This document shows, one piece after another, positions 17,379 through 26,140 of a stretch of 64,000 nt of DNA; the first letter of the stretch is position 1, and the number at the start of each line of letters is the position of its first letter. The DNA is from Clostridium pascui (lineage in GTDB: Bacteria; Bacillota; Clostridia; Clostridiales; Clostridiaceae). The translations under genes and the position numbers were made by a program. A model generated the notes under the pieces. The model searched no databases and was not told the origin of the DNA. It was given only the letters and a program-made list of their open reading frames with translations. The stretch is from assembly GCF_016908015.1 (NCBI RefSeq), contig NZ_JAFBDB010000004.1, forward strand, positions 1-64,000, read 5' to 3'.

Positions 17379-18653
17379 TTAATAGATAAAACCTGCAATT
17401 TGTTTTGCAAACACTATAAATAGTAAACCATAAACAATTATAACTAAAGCTGGTACTGCACATTTTTTAAGAACCTTTGTATAATTTTCTTCACCCACAA
17501 CTTGTGCTGCAAATATTCCTGCCAGCGCTGTTGGAGGCATTAAATCTCCAAGACTTGCTATGAATGATAATGCTGATGCAGTAACAATTTCATTCTTCCC
17601 AAGTAGTGCAAGTAAGAATGGTACTCCAAGTACCGAAGCTGCTCCAAAGGATGAAACTGCTCCAAATAGTGGAATTGCCACAGCTATTGCTAGGTATAAT
17701 AAAACTGATGGTAGGCTTAAACAGTTAATAACTATAAATCCTCTTACCCCTGTGAGCGTCATAACTTGAATGAACATTCCAACGCCCATAAGTATTCCAA
17801 GTACTGGAAGGGAAGTTTTTACAGCATCTTTTCCAACCTTTAAAGGATTTATTTTATTTCCTGTAAAGAGTCCTGATACAGCTCCAATAATGAATATAAG
17901 AGGCATACCTAGATCTGGAAAGACCCTTGGTAAAGCTTTTGTTCCCACCATTAGTATCAAAACTACAAATATAGGTATATATAACTTAAATCCATATTTT
18001 TCCTTTTCCACTAAACTTATATTTTTCTTTACTTCTTCATAATTCAATTCTTTTACATATTTGTATCCAAGAAATAAAACTGTGAATATTGCCACAGGAA
18101 TTGTAAGTAGTAGTAATGGAATTGTAAATCCTACATAGGGAATATCTATTCCGCCTCCAATTATCATGGCAGGTATATTTACCGGTGGAGCAATCATTCC
18201 AAGTATTCCGCCAATTGCAATTATGGCTCCGGCTTCAAGTTTTGGTATTCCCATTAATATAAATATTGGTGCTATAATACTTCCTGCACTTAAAACAGAT
18301 GCTGTAGATGAGCCTGTAATCATTCCAGGAAACATTACTATAATCATTAAAAATATAAGTGAAATTGCTGGTCTTTTATGAAATCTTTCAATAATGGATG
18401 CACTTAAAGCATTTAATGCTCCCGATTCTTGTATTACCTTCATAAATATCATGGCAGTTGCTATTACAAGGATAGTATCTATATATCCAAAGGTACCTTC
18501 CACCAGATGCCTTATAGGTATGCCTCGTCCACCAACTAGTGTTCCAGTTACTGAAGCGAGTACCATAGCAACACTTACAGGCAGCTTGAATAAGAAACAT
18601 CCTACTATAAAAACAGCAAGCATTGCACCAAATATAATAAGCTCTATTTGCAA
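17379..18653 (-). CDS. TRAP-type large permease (DctM-like) of the pgs operon
   Basis: A 424-aa polytopic membrane protein with about 11-12 hydrophobic helices. It resembles DctM/GntP-like TRAP large permeases: MFPGMITGSSTASVLSAG, AIIAIGGILGMIAPPVNIPAMI and SLGDLMPPTALAGIFAAQV (the GxxxPPS-type segments). The start is a TTG with TTAGGAGGG just before it. No small DctQ subunit or DctP binding protein is adjacent; the neighbouring DUF6305 lipoprotein and the 47-aa peptide might stand in for them. A role in moving glutamate or its oligomers is inferred from the operon. Confidence 0.82.
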   Translation of the reverse strand: MQIELIIFGAMLAVFIVGCFLFKLPVSVAMVLASVTGTLVGGRGIPIRHLVEGTFGYIDTILVIATAMIFMKVIQESGALNALSASIIERFHKRPAISLIFLMIIVMFPGMITGSSTASVLSAGSIIAPIFILMGIPKLEAGAIIAIGGILGMIAPPVNIPAMIIGGGIDIPYVGFTIPLLLLTIPVAIFTVLFLGYKYVKELNYEEVKKNISLVEKEKYGFKLYIPIFVVLILMVGTKALPRVFPDLGMPLIFIIGAVSGLFTGNKINPLKVGKDAVKTSLPVLGILMGVGMFIQVMTLTGVRGFIVINCLSLPSVLLYLAIAVAIPLFGAVSSFGAASVLGVPFLLALLGKNEIVTASALSFIASLGDLMPPTALAGIFAAQVVGEENYTKVLKKCAVPALVIIVYGLLFIVFAKQIAGFIY

Positions 18654-18702
18654 GTTAATCCCTCCTAAAGTTTAAGGGAGATTTTATCTCCCTCTGCTTA
18701 AA

Positions 18703-19332
18703 TTATTTAAATGCCTTCTTAAGCGGTACTGCAACGTCTGCTATACTCTTAACAGAATCCATAGGAATATTCTTTTGTGCAGCTATATTAGTAAATAAGT
18801 TATCCTTATTACCACTCTCTACCACTATAATATAGTCTGCATTTTCTGCTACTGGCTTTACAAACTTGTCTGAAAGCTCACCTCTTCTGTTTTCTCCTCC
18901 TACATGAACGCATATTATAGGAATTTTCTTTTCTTTGGCAGCCTTTATAAGCTCTTCAGTTCTCTTTATCTCATCTTCTGCCTTTATACCAGCAGCTCCA
19001 AGCCCTTTAGAACTTCCTCCTACAGCCATAACAAGTACCTTCTCAGCTTTGATATCTGCAGGTGCTGCTACTTTGTTTATGGTGTATTTTATTTGACTAT
19101 TATCCATTAATGCCTTTACCATTTCAAAGTCTGCACTTTGTCCTATAGATGTTAATAGTGCCGGCTGCTCTGCAATAGCTTTCTCAAGTCCCTTCACCTG
19201 ACTTGCAGTTCCTTGTTCAGTTTGTTTTGCAGCATCCTGTTTTTGTGAAGTTTCCTTACTACTTCCACAGGCTGTTAAAGATATTGCTAATAATCCTATA
19301 CATAATAAACTCATTATTCTTTTACTTTTCAT
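18703..19332 (-). CDS. DUF6305-type lipoprotein (pgs operon)
   Basis: A 209-aa lipoprotein with signal peptide and lipobox LTAC (Cys22), a Lys/Gln-rich linker (about residues 25-45), then a compact alpha/beta domain with AEKVLVMAVGGSSKGLGAAG and a C-terminal DYIIVVESGNKDNLFT. It matches the DUF6305 family that recurs next to TRAP-type permease and pgs genes in clostridia and fusobacteria. Function unknown; extracellular substrate binding is plausible. GGAGG lies 9 nt before the ATG. Confidence 0.75.
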   Translation of the reverse strand: MKSKRIMSLLCIGLLAISLTACGSSKETSQKQDAAKQTEQGTASQVKGLEKAIAEQPALLTSIGQSADFEMVKALMDNSQIKYTINKVAAPADIKAEKVLVMAVGGSSKGLGAAGIKAEDEIKRTEELIKAAKEKKIPIICVHVGGENRRGELSDKFVKPVAENADYIIVVESGNKDNLFTNIAAQKNIPMDSVKSIADVAVPLKKAFK

Positions 19333-19371
19333 GTCAATGTCCTCCGCAAAATATATTTTAGTTATTGTTTA

Positions 19372-21111
19372 TTAATATGCAGCTGCTTTACCATCTCTTC
19401 TTGGATCTCCGCCGCCGTGTAACTGTCCATCACTCTCAAGAACTATACCCTGAACTCCTCCGAAGTATGGATCCAACTCTTTTTTAACTTCTACCTTATG
19501 TCCCATTGCCTTTAATTCTTCTACAACCTTAGAATCAATGCCACCTTCTAACATTAACGTTCCCTTATCATACATTCTTGGCTGATTGGTAGCTTCCTGA
19601 ATGTTCATACCGTGATCTATAACATTACTTATAACCTGAGCTACTGTAGGTATTATTCTTGTTGCTCCTGGTGAACCTACGCTCATAAATGGTTTTCCAT
19701 CTTTTAATACAAGTGTTGGAGTCATACTACTTAAAGGTCTCTTTCCTGGAGCTATAGAATTTGAACGTCCTGGTGCTGCATCGAAATCATCCATTTCATC
19801 ATTCATAATAATACCTGTTCCCGGCACTACTACACCAGAGCCAAAGAAATAATTTATTGTTTTAGTTATTGCAACCATATTTCCTTCCTTGTCCATAATT
19901 GAGAAATGAGTTGTGCTTCCACTCTCATATTTACTTGGATTACCATATTGAACTTTTTCTGCTGACTTATTTAAGTCTATTTTCTTAACTAATTCTTTAG
20001 CATATTCTTTAGAAGTTAATCCAGTTAGAGGTACCTTTAAGAAATCGGTGTCTCCCATGTATTTTCCTCTATCTTCAAACATCTGCTTAGTAACCTCCGA
20101 CCATACATGCAATGACTTAGTAGTATTGTGCCCCATTGCTTTTAAGTCATAGTTTTCTAGCATATTCAGCATTTCTATTACATGAGTACCGCCTGAACTT
20201 GATGGAGGTGCTGAAATTACTTCATATCCTCTATAAGTTCCCTTTACAGGAGTTCTCATTTTAACTTGATAATTAGCTAAATCCTCTTCTGTCAATATCC
20301 CGCCATTTTTTTGTACTTCAGCAGCTATAGCTTTAGCAACTTCACCTTTGTAAATAGCATCTTTTCCTTTTTCAGCTATAAGCTTTAAAGTTTTAGCTAA
20401 ATCCTTATTTATTAAAGTATCTCCTGCTTCATATGGTAGTCCATTCTTTAAGTATATCTTCTTTCCAGCTTCGGATTTATTTAATTTCTCGAAGTTGTCC
20501 TTTATTATACCTGAGAAATTCTCAGTAACTTTGTATCCATTTTCAGCTAAATCTATAGCAGGCCTTAAAACTTCATTTCTTTTCATTGTTCCGTATTTCT
20601 CAAGAGCAGTTAGAAGTCCTGCAACTTCTCCCGGAACCGCAACAGCTTTTCCACCTTCAATTGACTCATTATTTGCTGCTAACCCTTTTTCATTAAGCTT
20701 GTACATATCTGGTTTTGCAGCTTTAGGGGCAGTTTCTCTAAAATCTATAAAAACTTCCTCTCCTGTTTTTGCAAATCTTACAAGCATAAAGCCACCGCCA
20801 CCTATACCAGAAGCATTGGGTTCTGCAACTCCAAGAGCAAATGCTGTAGCTACAGCTGCATCTATAGCATTTCCACCTTGCTTCATTATTTCTACACCAA
20901 CCTGTGATGCTTCAGGTTTTGCAGTGGCTACCACACCATTGGCTCCCTTTGCATCTCTGTTCATATCTACCTTAGATTTTTCCTCTTGCTGCTTCGTTAG
21001 CTCTTCCTTTGCTTTTTGAGTTTGTTGCTGTCCGCAACCAAATAATGTAGTAATGGTTAATACTGTAGTAGTAACAAGAGCCATAAGTTTAGTTACCTTT
21101 TGTTTATGCAT
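19372..21111 (-). CDS. ggt: Gamma-glutamyltransferase, lipoprotein form
   Basis: A 579-aa gamma-glutamyltransferase made as a precursor that cleaves itself. Lipobox LFGC at Cys26, then the Ntn-hydrolase body: MVATAKPEASQVG-like start (here NGVVATAKPEA), GIGGGGFMLV, the oxyanion/substrate Arg in FIDFRETAP, and the autoproteolysis site before Thr400 in GSTTHFSIMD. The C-terminus has PLSSMTPTLVLKDGKP and GSPGATRIIP. The family cleaves gamma-glutamyl bonds of glutathione or poly-gamma-glutamate; heading this operon it is likely the CapD/PgdS-like depolymerase or anchoring enzyme. First gene of the operon, with GGGGGG before the ATG. Confidence 0.94.
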   Translation of the reverse strand: MHKQKVTKLMALVTTTVLTITTLFGCGQQQTQKAKEELTKQQEEKSKVDMNRDAKGANGVVATAKPEASQVGVEIMKQGGNAIDAAVATAFALGVAEPNASGIGGGGFMLVRFAKTGEEVFIDFRETAPKAAKPDMYKLNEKGLAANNESIEGGKAVAVPGEVAGLLTALEKYGTMKRNEVLRPAIDLAENGYKVTENFSGIIKDNFEKLNKSEAGKKIYLKNGLPYEAGDTLINKDLAKTLKLIAEKGKDAIYKGEVAKAIAAEVQKNGGILTEEDLANYQVKMRTPVKGTYRGYEVISAPPSSSGGTHVIEMLNMLENYDLKAMGHNTTKSLHVWSEVTKQMFEDRGKYMGDTDFLKVPLTGLTSKEYAKELVKKIDLNKSAEKVQYGNPSKYESGSTTHFSIMDKEGNMVAITKTINYFFGSGVVVPGTGIIMNDEMDDFDAAPGRSNSIAPGKRPLSSMTPTLVLKDGKPFMSVGSPGATRIIPTVAQVISNVIDHGMNIQEATNQPRMYDKGTLMLEGGIDSKVVEELKAMGHKVEVKKELDPYFGGVQGIVLESDGQLHGGGDPRRDGKAAAY

Positions 21112-21304
21112 ACGGTCCCCCCCTTAAATTAAATAAAACATGAATTTTCATATTATTTAAAAAATTTTTCATCAACCTTATAATACAATAAATATAAATC
21201 CTTTTCTATTTTTTCTCTTATTTCTCTTATTTTCCTATTTGGATTCGAACCACCTCTTATAATCACTACTATACCTTTAATTTCTTAATTAATGATATAA
21301 AAAT

Positions 21305-21338
21305 AACACAGCAACCGCCTAACATGCAGTGCTGTGTT
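21305..21338 (-). terminator. Terminator of the 21492 gene
   Basis: A 9-bp stem AACACAGCA / TGCTGTGTT followed on the minus strand by TTATTTTTATATC. The 21112-21491 gap also holds a weaker AATGGATAGA/TCTATCCATT hairpin (21412-21442) and, nearer 21120-21220, AT-rich sequence that must contain the ggt promoter; I could not choose its hexamers with confidence. Confidence 0.65.
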
Positions 21339-21491
21339 TATAAAATATTGGATAAGGGGAGCTTATTATGAAATTGTTTAATGATGATTTTAGTGTGTTG
21401 CTTGTTCAGTAAATGGATAGATTGTTTTTACCTCTATCCATTAATTAATCTTCCCTTATCTTCAGAAAATATTCACATTCTTTATACTTTT

Positions 21492-22118
21492 TTATAAATT
21501 TTCTTTTATTTTTTTTATTTCCGATGATATTAACTCAAAAGCCTTAATATCCTTATTGTCCAAAGCCTGATTGGCCCATATATATAAGGTTTGTAAATAT
21601 AGTGCATCTCTCTCAGACTTTCTTATAAATCCTTTAGAAACACCATTTAGATTTCTTTGAATTTCATTTTCCCTATATACAGCATTTAATGAAGTTATAT
21701 AATCTATCAACTCTTCCTTCATAAGTATAAAAAATACTCTTTTTTCTTCATCAAAATTTTGTTTTATAGAACACACCTTTATATGATCATCATTTAAAGA
21801 AGTAAGTATTATTTTATCCTTTAAATTCTTAGCAATAAATTCTACTTCTACATTTTTTTCTTGTCCTAACGAATTATAAAAGTCATATAACATATTTATA
21901 TATGTTTTAAATTCATTAGTTGAAAGCTGTATATTATTAAAAAGCTTGTCTTTTTTAAATGTTAAGTTAAATCCATCTTCTTTTTCGTTTAATTTTTTTA
22001 GAACTACTAGCATATAGTCTAGATATTTATTTAAAACCTTCTCTGGGACAAATTTTATTCCGTATTTAAACCTGTTGTCTATTGTATTTCTTGATAAAAC
22101 AAAATTGCTTATCTTCAC
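21492..22118 (-). CDS. Hypothetical protein, 208 aa
   Basis: A soluble 208-aa protein, Lys/Glu/Asn-rich, with no signal or membrane segment and no motif I recognise. It is mainly predicted helix, with a beta-rich stretch around VEVEFIAKNLKDKIILTS and a helical C-terminus (RDALYLQTLYIWANQALDNKDI...EIKKIKENL). GTG start with GGAG 8 nt upstream. It may share a strand and spacing with the fRMsr gene but has a 135-bp gap before it, so it is probably a separate unit. Confidence 0.7.
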   Translation of the reverse strand: MKISNFVLSRNTIDNRFKYGIKFVPEKVLNKYLDYMLVVLKKLNEKEDGFNLTFKKDKLFNNIQLSTNEFKTYINMLYDFYNSLGQEKNVEVEFIAKNLKDKIILTSLNDDHIKVCSIKQNFDEEKRVFFILMKEELIDYITSLNAVYRENEIQRNLNGVSKGFIRKSERDALYLQTLYIWANQALDNKDIKAFELISSEIKKIKENL

Positions 22119-22253
22119 GACAACGACTCCTTTTATATATTTTTTAAGTAATATCCACTATTATATAACAAAAAATACGGAATTTCGCCTTTGTGTCAAT
22201 ATTAAAATTATTCAAACATATTGAGAATAGCTCCATGATTAAATTGAGATGTA

Positions 22254-22754
22254 TTAATTTAATTCTTCAAAGTTTACATGTTTATTTATAATTTCAACGA
22301 CTTTTTCTAAATACGTCTTGTCTTCCTCATTAAATCTTCCTACTGTTGGACTATCCAAATCAAGAACTCCATATACCTTATTATTTTGTTTTAAAGGTAT
22401 TACAATTTCAGAATTAGATTGAGAATCACAAGCAATATGTCCCGGGAAACTATGTACATCTTTCACAAGCATTGTTTCGCCTTTTAATGCTGAAGTTCCA
22501 CATACACCTTTACCTATTTGAATTCTATTACATGCCGGAAGCCCCTGAAATGGTCCTAAAACTAATTCATTATTTTTAACAACATAAAAACCAGCCCAAT
22601 TTACATCACTAACTAATGCCTTTATAAGTGCAGAAGCATTACTTAAATTGGTAATTGAATCTGTCTCATCCTTTAATAAAGAGCCCATCATTGAAAGCAA
22701 ACTTTCATACTTTTGCTTTTGAGTAAGATTATCAAAAACACTTAAATCAAACAT
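22254..22754 (-). CDS. Free methionine-(R)-sulfoxide reductase (GAF domain)
   Basis: A 166-aa single GAF-domain protein of the fRMsr (YtsP/MsrC) family, which reduces free methionine-R-sulfoxide through cysteines. The signature QIGKGVCGTSALKGE holds the catalytic/resolving Cys; another Cys occurs in GLPACNR and a third in IACDSQSNSEIVIP. VLDLDSPTVGRFNEEDK completes the family pattern. Length is standard. GGGGG precedes the ATG. The inositol monophosphatase gene ends 33 bp upstream on the same strand, suggesting co-transcription. Confidence 0.9.
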   Translation of the reverse strand: MFDLSVFDNLTQKQKYESLLSMMGSLLKDETDSITNLSNASALIKALVSDVNWAGFYVVKNNELVLGPFQGLPACNRIQIGKGVCGTSALKGETMLVKDVHSFPGHIACDSQSNSEIVIPLKQNNKVYGVLDLDSPTVGRFNEEDKTYLEKVVEIINKHVNFEELN

Positions 22755-22787
22755 TACTACTCATCCCCCTTAAGTCTTATCTATAAA

Positions 22788-23591
22788 CTATTTATTAAAA
22801 TAATTACTTACTTCATTTAACTTTCCTAGAACCTTTTCTACTACGCTTTTATTTCCTGCTATTATATTAACTCCTATTTCCCCATTTTCTTTGTTTAGAT
22901 AAGAAGTCATTACTTTTCCACCTGCTTCTTCGACTATAAGTGCTCCTGCCGCTAAATCCCAAAGTCCTAATTTTAGCTCCCAGTATCCATCAATTCTTCC
23001 GCATGCTACGCAGCATAAATCAAAAGCTGCACTGCCCGTTCTTCTTATTCCTTGAAGTTCTGTTATTATATTAGTAAATAAATTCACATTATTATGCTTT
23101 GATACCTTTTTATCATAAGGAAATCCCGTAGCAAGTATGCATTGTTCTAAATTCTCCTTTTGAGCTACTTCAATTTTCTCATCGTTTAAAAATGCACCTT
23201 CTCCTTTTATAGCATAAAACATTTCATCAAGCCTTGGAACATAAATAACTCCAAGTATAGTTTCCTCTCCCTTTTTAAGGGCAATTGATACACAAAATAT
23301 TGGGAACGCATGCAAATAATTATTTGTGCCATCTAAAGGATCAATTACCCATAGATATTCACTTTCAGTTTTAATTTCCCCTTCCTCCTCAGACAATATG
23401 GCATGATTCGGATAAGTACTTTTTATCTTGTCTATAATAATCTTTTCAGACAATATATCTACTTCAGTCACCATATCTACAACAGTGGACTTACTTGTAT
23501 ATTTTATTTTAGAATTATATTTTTCTAGTTGAAGCTTTCCAACTTCTCTTGTCCACAACTTAACATTTTCTAGTACCTCATAAAGATTCAC
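22788..23591 (-). CDS. Inositol monophosphatase family protein (SuhB-like)
   Basis: A 267-aa Mg2+-dependent phosphatase of the IMPase/SuhB/CysQ fold. Metal-binding motifs are ILSEEEGE, VIDPLDGTNNYLH (the DPxDGT motif) and GLWDLAAGALIVEEAGG. Substrates in the family include myo-inositol-1-phosphate and 3'-phosphoadenosine phosphates; the specific one cannot be told here. Start codon is GTG with GGGAG upstream. It lies in the same direction as and just before the fRMsr gene. Confidence 0.9.
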   Translation of the reverse strand: MNLYEVLENVKLWTREVGKLQLEKYNSKIKYTSKSTVVDMVTEVDILSEKIIIDKIKSTYPNHAILSEEEGEIKTESEYLWVIDPLDGTNNYLHAFPIFCVSIALKKGEETILGVIYVPRLDEMFYAIKGEGAFLNDEKIEVAQKENLEQCILATGFPYDKKVSKHNNVNLFTNIITELQGIRRTGSAAFDLCCVACGRIDGYWELKLGLWDLAAGALIVEEAGGKVMTSYLNKENGEIGVNIIAGNKSVVEKVLGKLNEVSNYFNK

Positions 23592-23672
23592 AAAAACTCC
23601 CTCTTTCTTACTATAAAGTTAATTTAATTTTTTAAGCTTTAAATATTTTTTTATTATAAATATAATACCATA

Positions 23673-24749
23673 TCAGTCCATTTTCATCACTATTTTTTCT
23701 ACCTTCCAAACCTTTAGCAAGCTGCCTATCTCTCCAATGAAGCTAAACTTTCTATTTTTATAATTAAAGCTAATATTCTCATCCTTCCATAAAACATTCC
23801 AAATAACGCTTTTATCTTTATCCTTTTCATTAGGATTTATACCATCTGTAACTATAATTCCTCCATCCTGGAGTTTATCAAGCACAGTATTAAAAGCTAT
23901 CTCCTCAAACCAATTAAACGCTGCATTCTTATTTCTGTTATTTCTTCCTCTATAATAAAATACAGATATTTTTTCTATGCTCATTATCCCTAAAAAACCA
24001 TCATATTTATGAGAATACACTTCTATTTTCTTATTATTTTCATATTTTGTCTTCCATATTTCTTTATTACTTATATCTGAAAACTTAATAAATTCCAAGT
24101 TCATTAAAAGGCTATCTTCTAAAACTTTCATAGTTTCAAAATTTTTATTATTAAACATAGCCACTGCAAATGGAACATCCTTTGAATTAAATGTTCCTAT
24201 ATTATTTTCTATACTATTCCTTTCTTCACTAGTTCTTCTCACTCCACATTCTAAATGAGGAAGGATAATCTTATTGCTATCTGCAAAGTGGAATTCACTT
24301 ATAATATCCATAAACAAATAAAGAGGCTCATAGCTATCTTCTCCACAGCAGGGATAAAACAGCCCTCCTTCTGGAATAGATATATTAAACTTTTCACTAA
24401 ATTTTAAATCCGTATTGTTTTTATCATAAGCTTCTTTTATTTCATCTTCATAGTAGCAGCATTTTATATATGTGCTTTTGTTTATATCAAAGGCAAGTCC
24501 TTGTTTTTTTAGCTCTTCAAGCAGATATTTATCTAAAGCATAGGGTTGCTTATATTGAAGTCTCTCCACTTCTCCCTTTTCTATTTGTACAACATATTTA
24601 AGTATCTTAAGTATGCATGAATTCTTTTCCATTATGTAATAAAATTCATTATTAAATTCCTTTCCTATAAGCATGCACACGTATTTAAAAAACATCTCTG
24701 GGGTATATTGTTTCAAAACTAAAGTTCTTTCTTCCTGCCAAGCATACAT
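23673..24749 (-). CDS. Hypothetical protein with a possible methyltransferase-like fold, 358 aa
   Basis: A soluble 358-aa protein. Residues about 120-165 (GGLFYPCCGEDSYEPLYLFMD...FHFADSNKI) resemble a Rossmann-type glycine/cysteine loop followed by an acidic strand end, and GGIIVTDGINPNEKDK near residue 310 looks like a late strand of a class I methyltransferase. The usual catalytic motifs are not convincing. Cys-rich spots (KCCYYED, CCGED) are notable. GGGGG lies 8 nt upstream of the ATG. No operon partners are evident. Confidence 0.6.
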   Translation of the reverse strand: MYAWQEERTLVLKQYTPEMFFKYVCMLIGKEFNNEFYYIMEKNSCILKILKYVVQIEKGEVERLQYKQPYALDKYLLEELKKQGLAFDINKSTYIKCCYYEDEIKEAYDKNNTDLKFSEKFNISIPEGGLFYPCCGEDSYEPLYLFMDIISEFHFADSNKIILPHLECGVRRTSEERNSIENNIGTFNSKDVPFAVAMFNNKNFETMKVLEDSLLMNLEFIKFSDISNKEIWKTKYENNKKIEVYSHKYDGFLGIMSIEKISVFYYRGRNNRNKNAAFNWFEEIAFNTVLDKLQDGGIIVTDGINPNEKDKDKSVIWNVLWKDENISFNYKNRKFSFIGEIGSLLKVWKVEKIVMKMD

Positions 24750-24895
24750 TTTCCAATCCCCCTATCCCTTATACTATATTTAAAGTATAATCAGAATTAT
24801 TGTTCTATTGAAAATATATATTCCATGTACTACAATTATACTCATAATGTAAAATCTTTCAATAGTTACATTAAAAAATAATGGAGGTGACTTAC

Positions 24896-25228
24896 ATGGC
24901 TGCATTTTCCATGAGCGATTTAGCTTATAAAGAATTCAAGTTATTTTTACAAGAAAACAATGTAAACTCTGATACAATCAGAATACATTTAGCAGGCGTT
25001 GGCTGAGGAGGCCCATCTTTTAACCTTGTTCTGGATGAACAAAAGGCAAATGATGAAGTTGTTAAAATTGGAGATATAAATTTCCTTGTTGATAAGGGTT
25101 TAGTTAATCAATACGGTGGTTTTGTTATGAAATCTAGTCAGGAAAATGGCTTAAATGGCTTTTCACTTGACCCAGTATTTAAAGAGGATGACGGTGATGG
25201 CTGTTCCACTTGCTCTGGCTGCCATTAA
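24896..25228 (+). CDS. HesB/IscA-like selenoprotein (TGA read as selenocysteine)
   Basis: A 110-aa protein read through one in-frame TGA (codon 37, 25004-25006). The reading frame continues with full family similarity to a TAA at 25226: GVG-Sec-GGPSFNLVLDE, then FLVDKG, FSLDP and a Cys-rich end GDGCSTCSGCH. The paralogue at 25767 has TGT (Cys) at exactly this codon. A stem-loop directly after the TGA fits a bacterial SECIS. HesB-like selenoproteins are an established family in clostridia and relatives; their role is unknown, the fold being that of A-type Fe-S carriers. GGAGG lies 8 nt before the ATG. Standard gene callers would split or drop this gene. Confidence 0.9.
25024..25046 (+). promoter_or_regulatory. 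SECIS-like hairpin of the selenoprotein gene
   Basis: TTGTTC (25026-25031) pairs with GAACAA (25037-25042) around the loop TGGAT; CC at 25024-25025 can extend the stem with GG at 25045-25046 across a 2-nt bulge. The apical stem starts 19 nt after the TGA and the loop has G at its second position, matching the bacterial SECIS rules (small loop, G among the first two bases, ~16-37 nt after UGA). The Cys paralogue has lost this stem. Confidence 0.78.
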
Positions 25229-25235
25229 TTTAGAA

Positions 25236-25261
25236 GGAGTTGAGATTAATTTCTCAACTCC
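25236..25261 (+). terminator. Terminator of the selenoprotein gene
   Basis: A 10-bp stem GGAGTTGAGA / TCTCAACTCC with a 6-nt loop followed by CTTTAATTATTTATTTTTGG, starting 7 bp after the selenoprotein stop codon. Confidence 0.8.
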
Positions 25262-25414
25262 CTTTAATTATTTATTTTTGGCTTCTTTACTTTTCTCCAC
25301 CATTTTAGTAGTATATATATAGTTCCAGGCATATTTATATAATTGCATCAGTGTTATAATTAATATAGGGACAGCCTATTATTTAAAATAAAATAATTTT
25401 AATGGGGGTTTACT

Positions 25415-25738
25415 ATGGAAATGTCTGTTTTTATTACTCCTTTAATCTTAGCTATCTTAGGTGTAATTATAAAATTTGACAAAGCAAGCTTTTTAATTTC
25501 TGGTTACAACACTTCTTCAAAATATGAAAAAGAAAAATATGATGAAAAGGCTTTGTGTAAATTTGTAGGCAACTTATTATTTACTCTTGCAGGTATTTCT
25601 CTTTTCATTGGAATTGCACAGATATTAGAATTTGCTTACTTTAGTTATATAGTAATTATTGGTTCTATATTATTTGCCCTTATAATAATTATATCAGTTA
25701 TTTATATAAATACTGGAGATAGATTCAAAAAACAATAA
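25415..25738 (+). CDS. Small membrane protein (DUF3784-like)
   Basis: A 107-aa protein with three hydrophobic helices (about residues 4-20, 49-68 and 72-97), a short charged loop between the first and second (SGYNTSSKYEKEKYDEKAL) and a basic tail DRFKKQ. This layout, including the FLISGYNT segment, matches the DUF3784 membrane family. Function unknown. GGGGG lies just upstream of the ATG. It sits between the two HesB-like genes; the second one starts 28 bp after its stop, so those two probably share a transcript. Confidence 0.75.
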   Translation: MEMSVFITPLILAILGVIIKFDKASFLISGYNTSSKYEKEKYDEKALCKFVGNLLFTLAGISLFIGIAQILEFAYFSYIVIIGSILFALIIIISVIYINTGDRFKKQ

Positions 25739-25766
25739 TATTATAGAAATATTGGAGGTAACTTAA

Positions 25767-26099
25767 ATGGCTGTATTTTCCATGAGCGATTTAGCTTATA
25801 AAGAATTTAAATTATTTTTACTTCACAACAACGTAGCTGCTGATACAATTAGAATAAATTTAGCAGGTATTGGTTGTGGAGGTCCCTCTTTTAATCTTGT
25901 TATAGATGAACCAAAAAACAATGATGAAGCTGTTAAAATTGGAAATATGATTTTCCTTGTTGATAAGGACTTAGTTGCTGAGTTTGGCGGCTTTGTTTTG
26001 AAATCCGCTGAAGAAACTGGACTAGATAGTTTTTCACTCGAACCACTTTTTAAGGGTGATTATGGCGATGGATGCTCCACTTGTTCCGGCTGCCACTAA
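25767..26099 (+). CDS. HesB/IscA-like protein, cysteine version
   Basis: A 110-aa paralogue of the selenoprotein at 24896 with the same length and start (MAVFSMSDLAYKEFKLFL). Cys37 (TGT, 25875-25877) in GIGCGGPSFNLVIDE replaces selenocysteine; the C-terminal DGCSTCSGCH cysteine cluster is kept. Fold as in A-type Fe-S carriers, though the cysteine pattern differs from classic IscA. GGAGG lies 8 nt before the ATG. It follows the DUF3784 gene by 28 bp and ends before a strong bidirectional terminator. Confidence 0.9.
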   Translation: MAVFSMSDLAYKEFKLFLLHNNVAADTIRINLAGIGCGGPSFNLVIDEPKNNDEAVKIGNMIFLVDKDLVAEFGGFVLKSAEETGLDSFSLEPLFKGDYGDGCSTCSGCH

Positions 26100-26140
26100 T
26101 CAAAAATTAGGACAAAGGTGCTAGGGGCTTGGTTATTAAT

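Noticed and set aside
20495-21019. 174-codon open frame opposite ggt
   Set aside because: Antisense shadow of a long, well-conserved gene with no ribosome binding site of its own; protein composition is Ser/Pro-rich and unlike any family.
21236-21260. GGATTCGAACC resembling a tRNA T-arm (minus strand GGTTCGAATCC)
   Set aside because: No acceptor stem, D-arm or anticodon arm can be formed around it; only the T-loop heptamer matches, so it is chance or a very old remnant.
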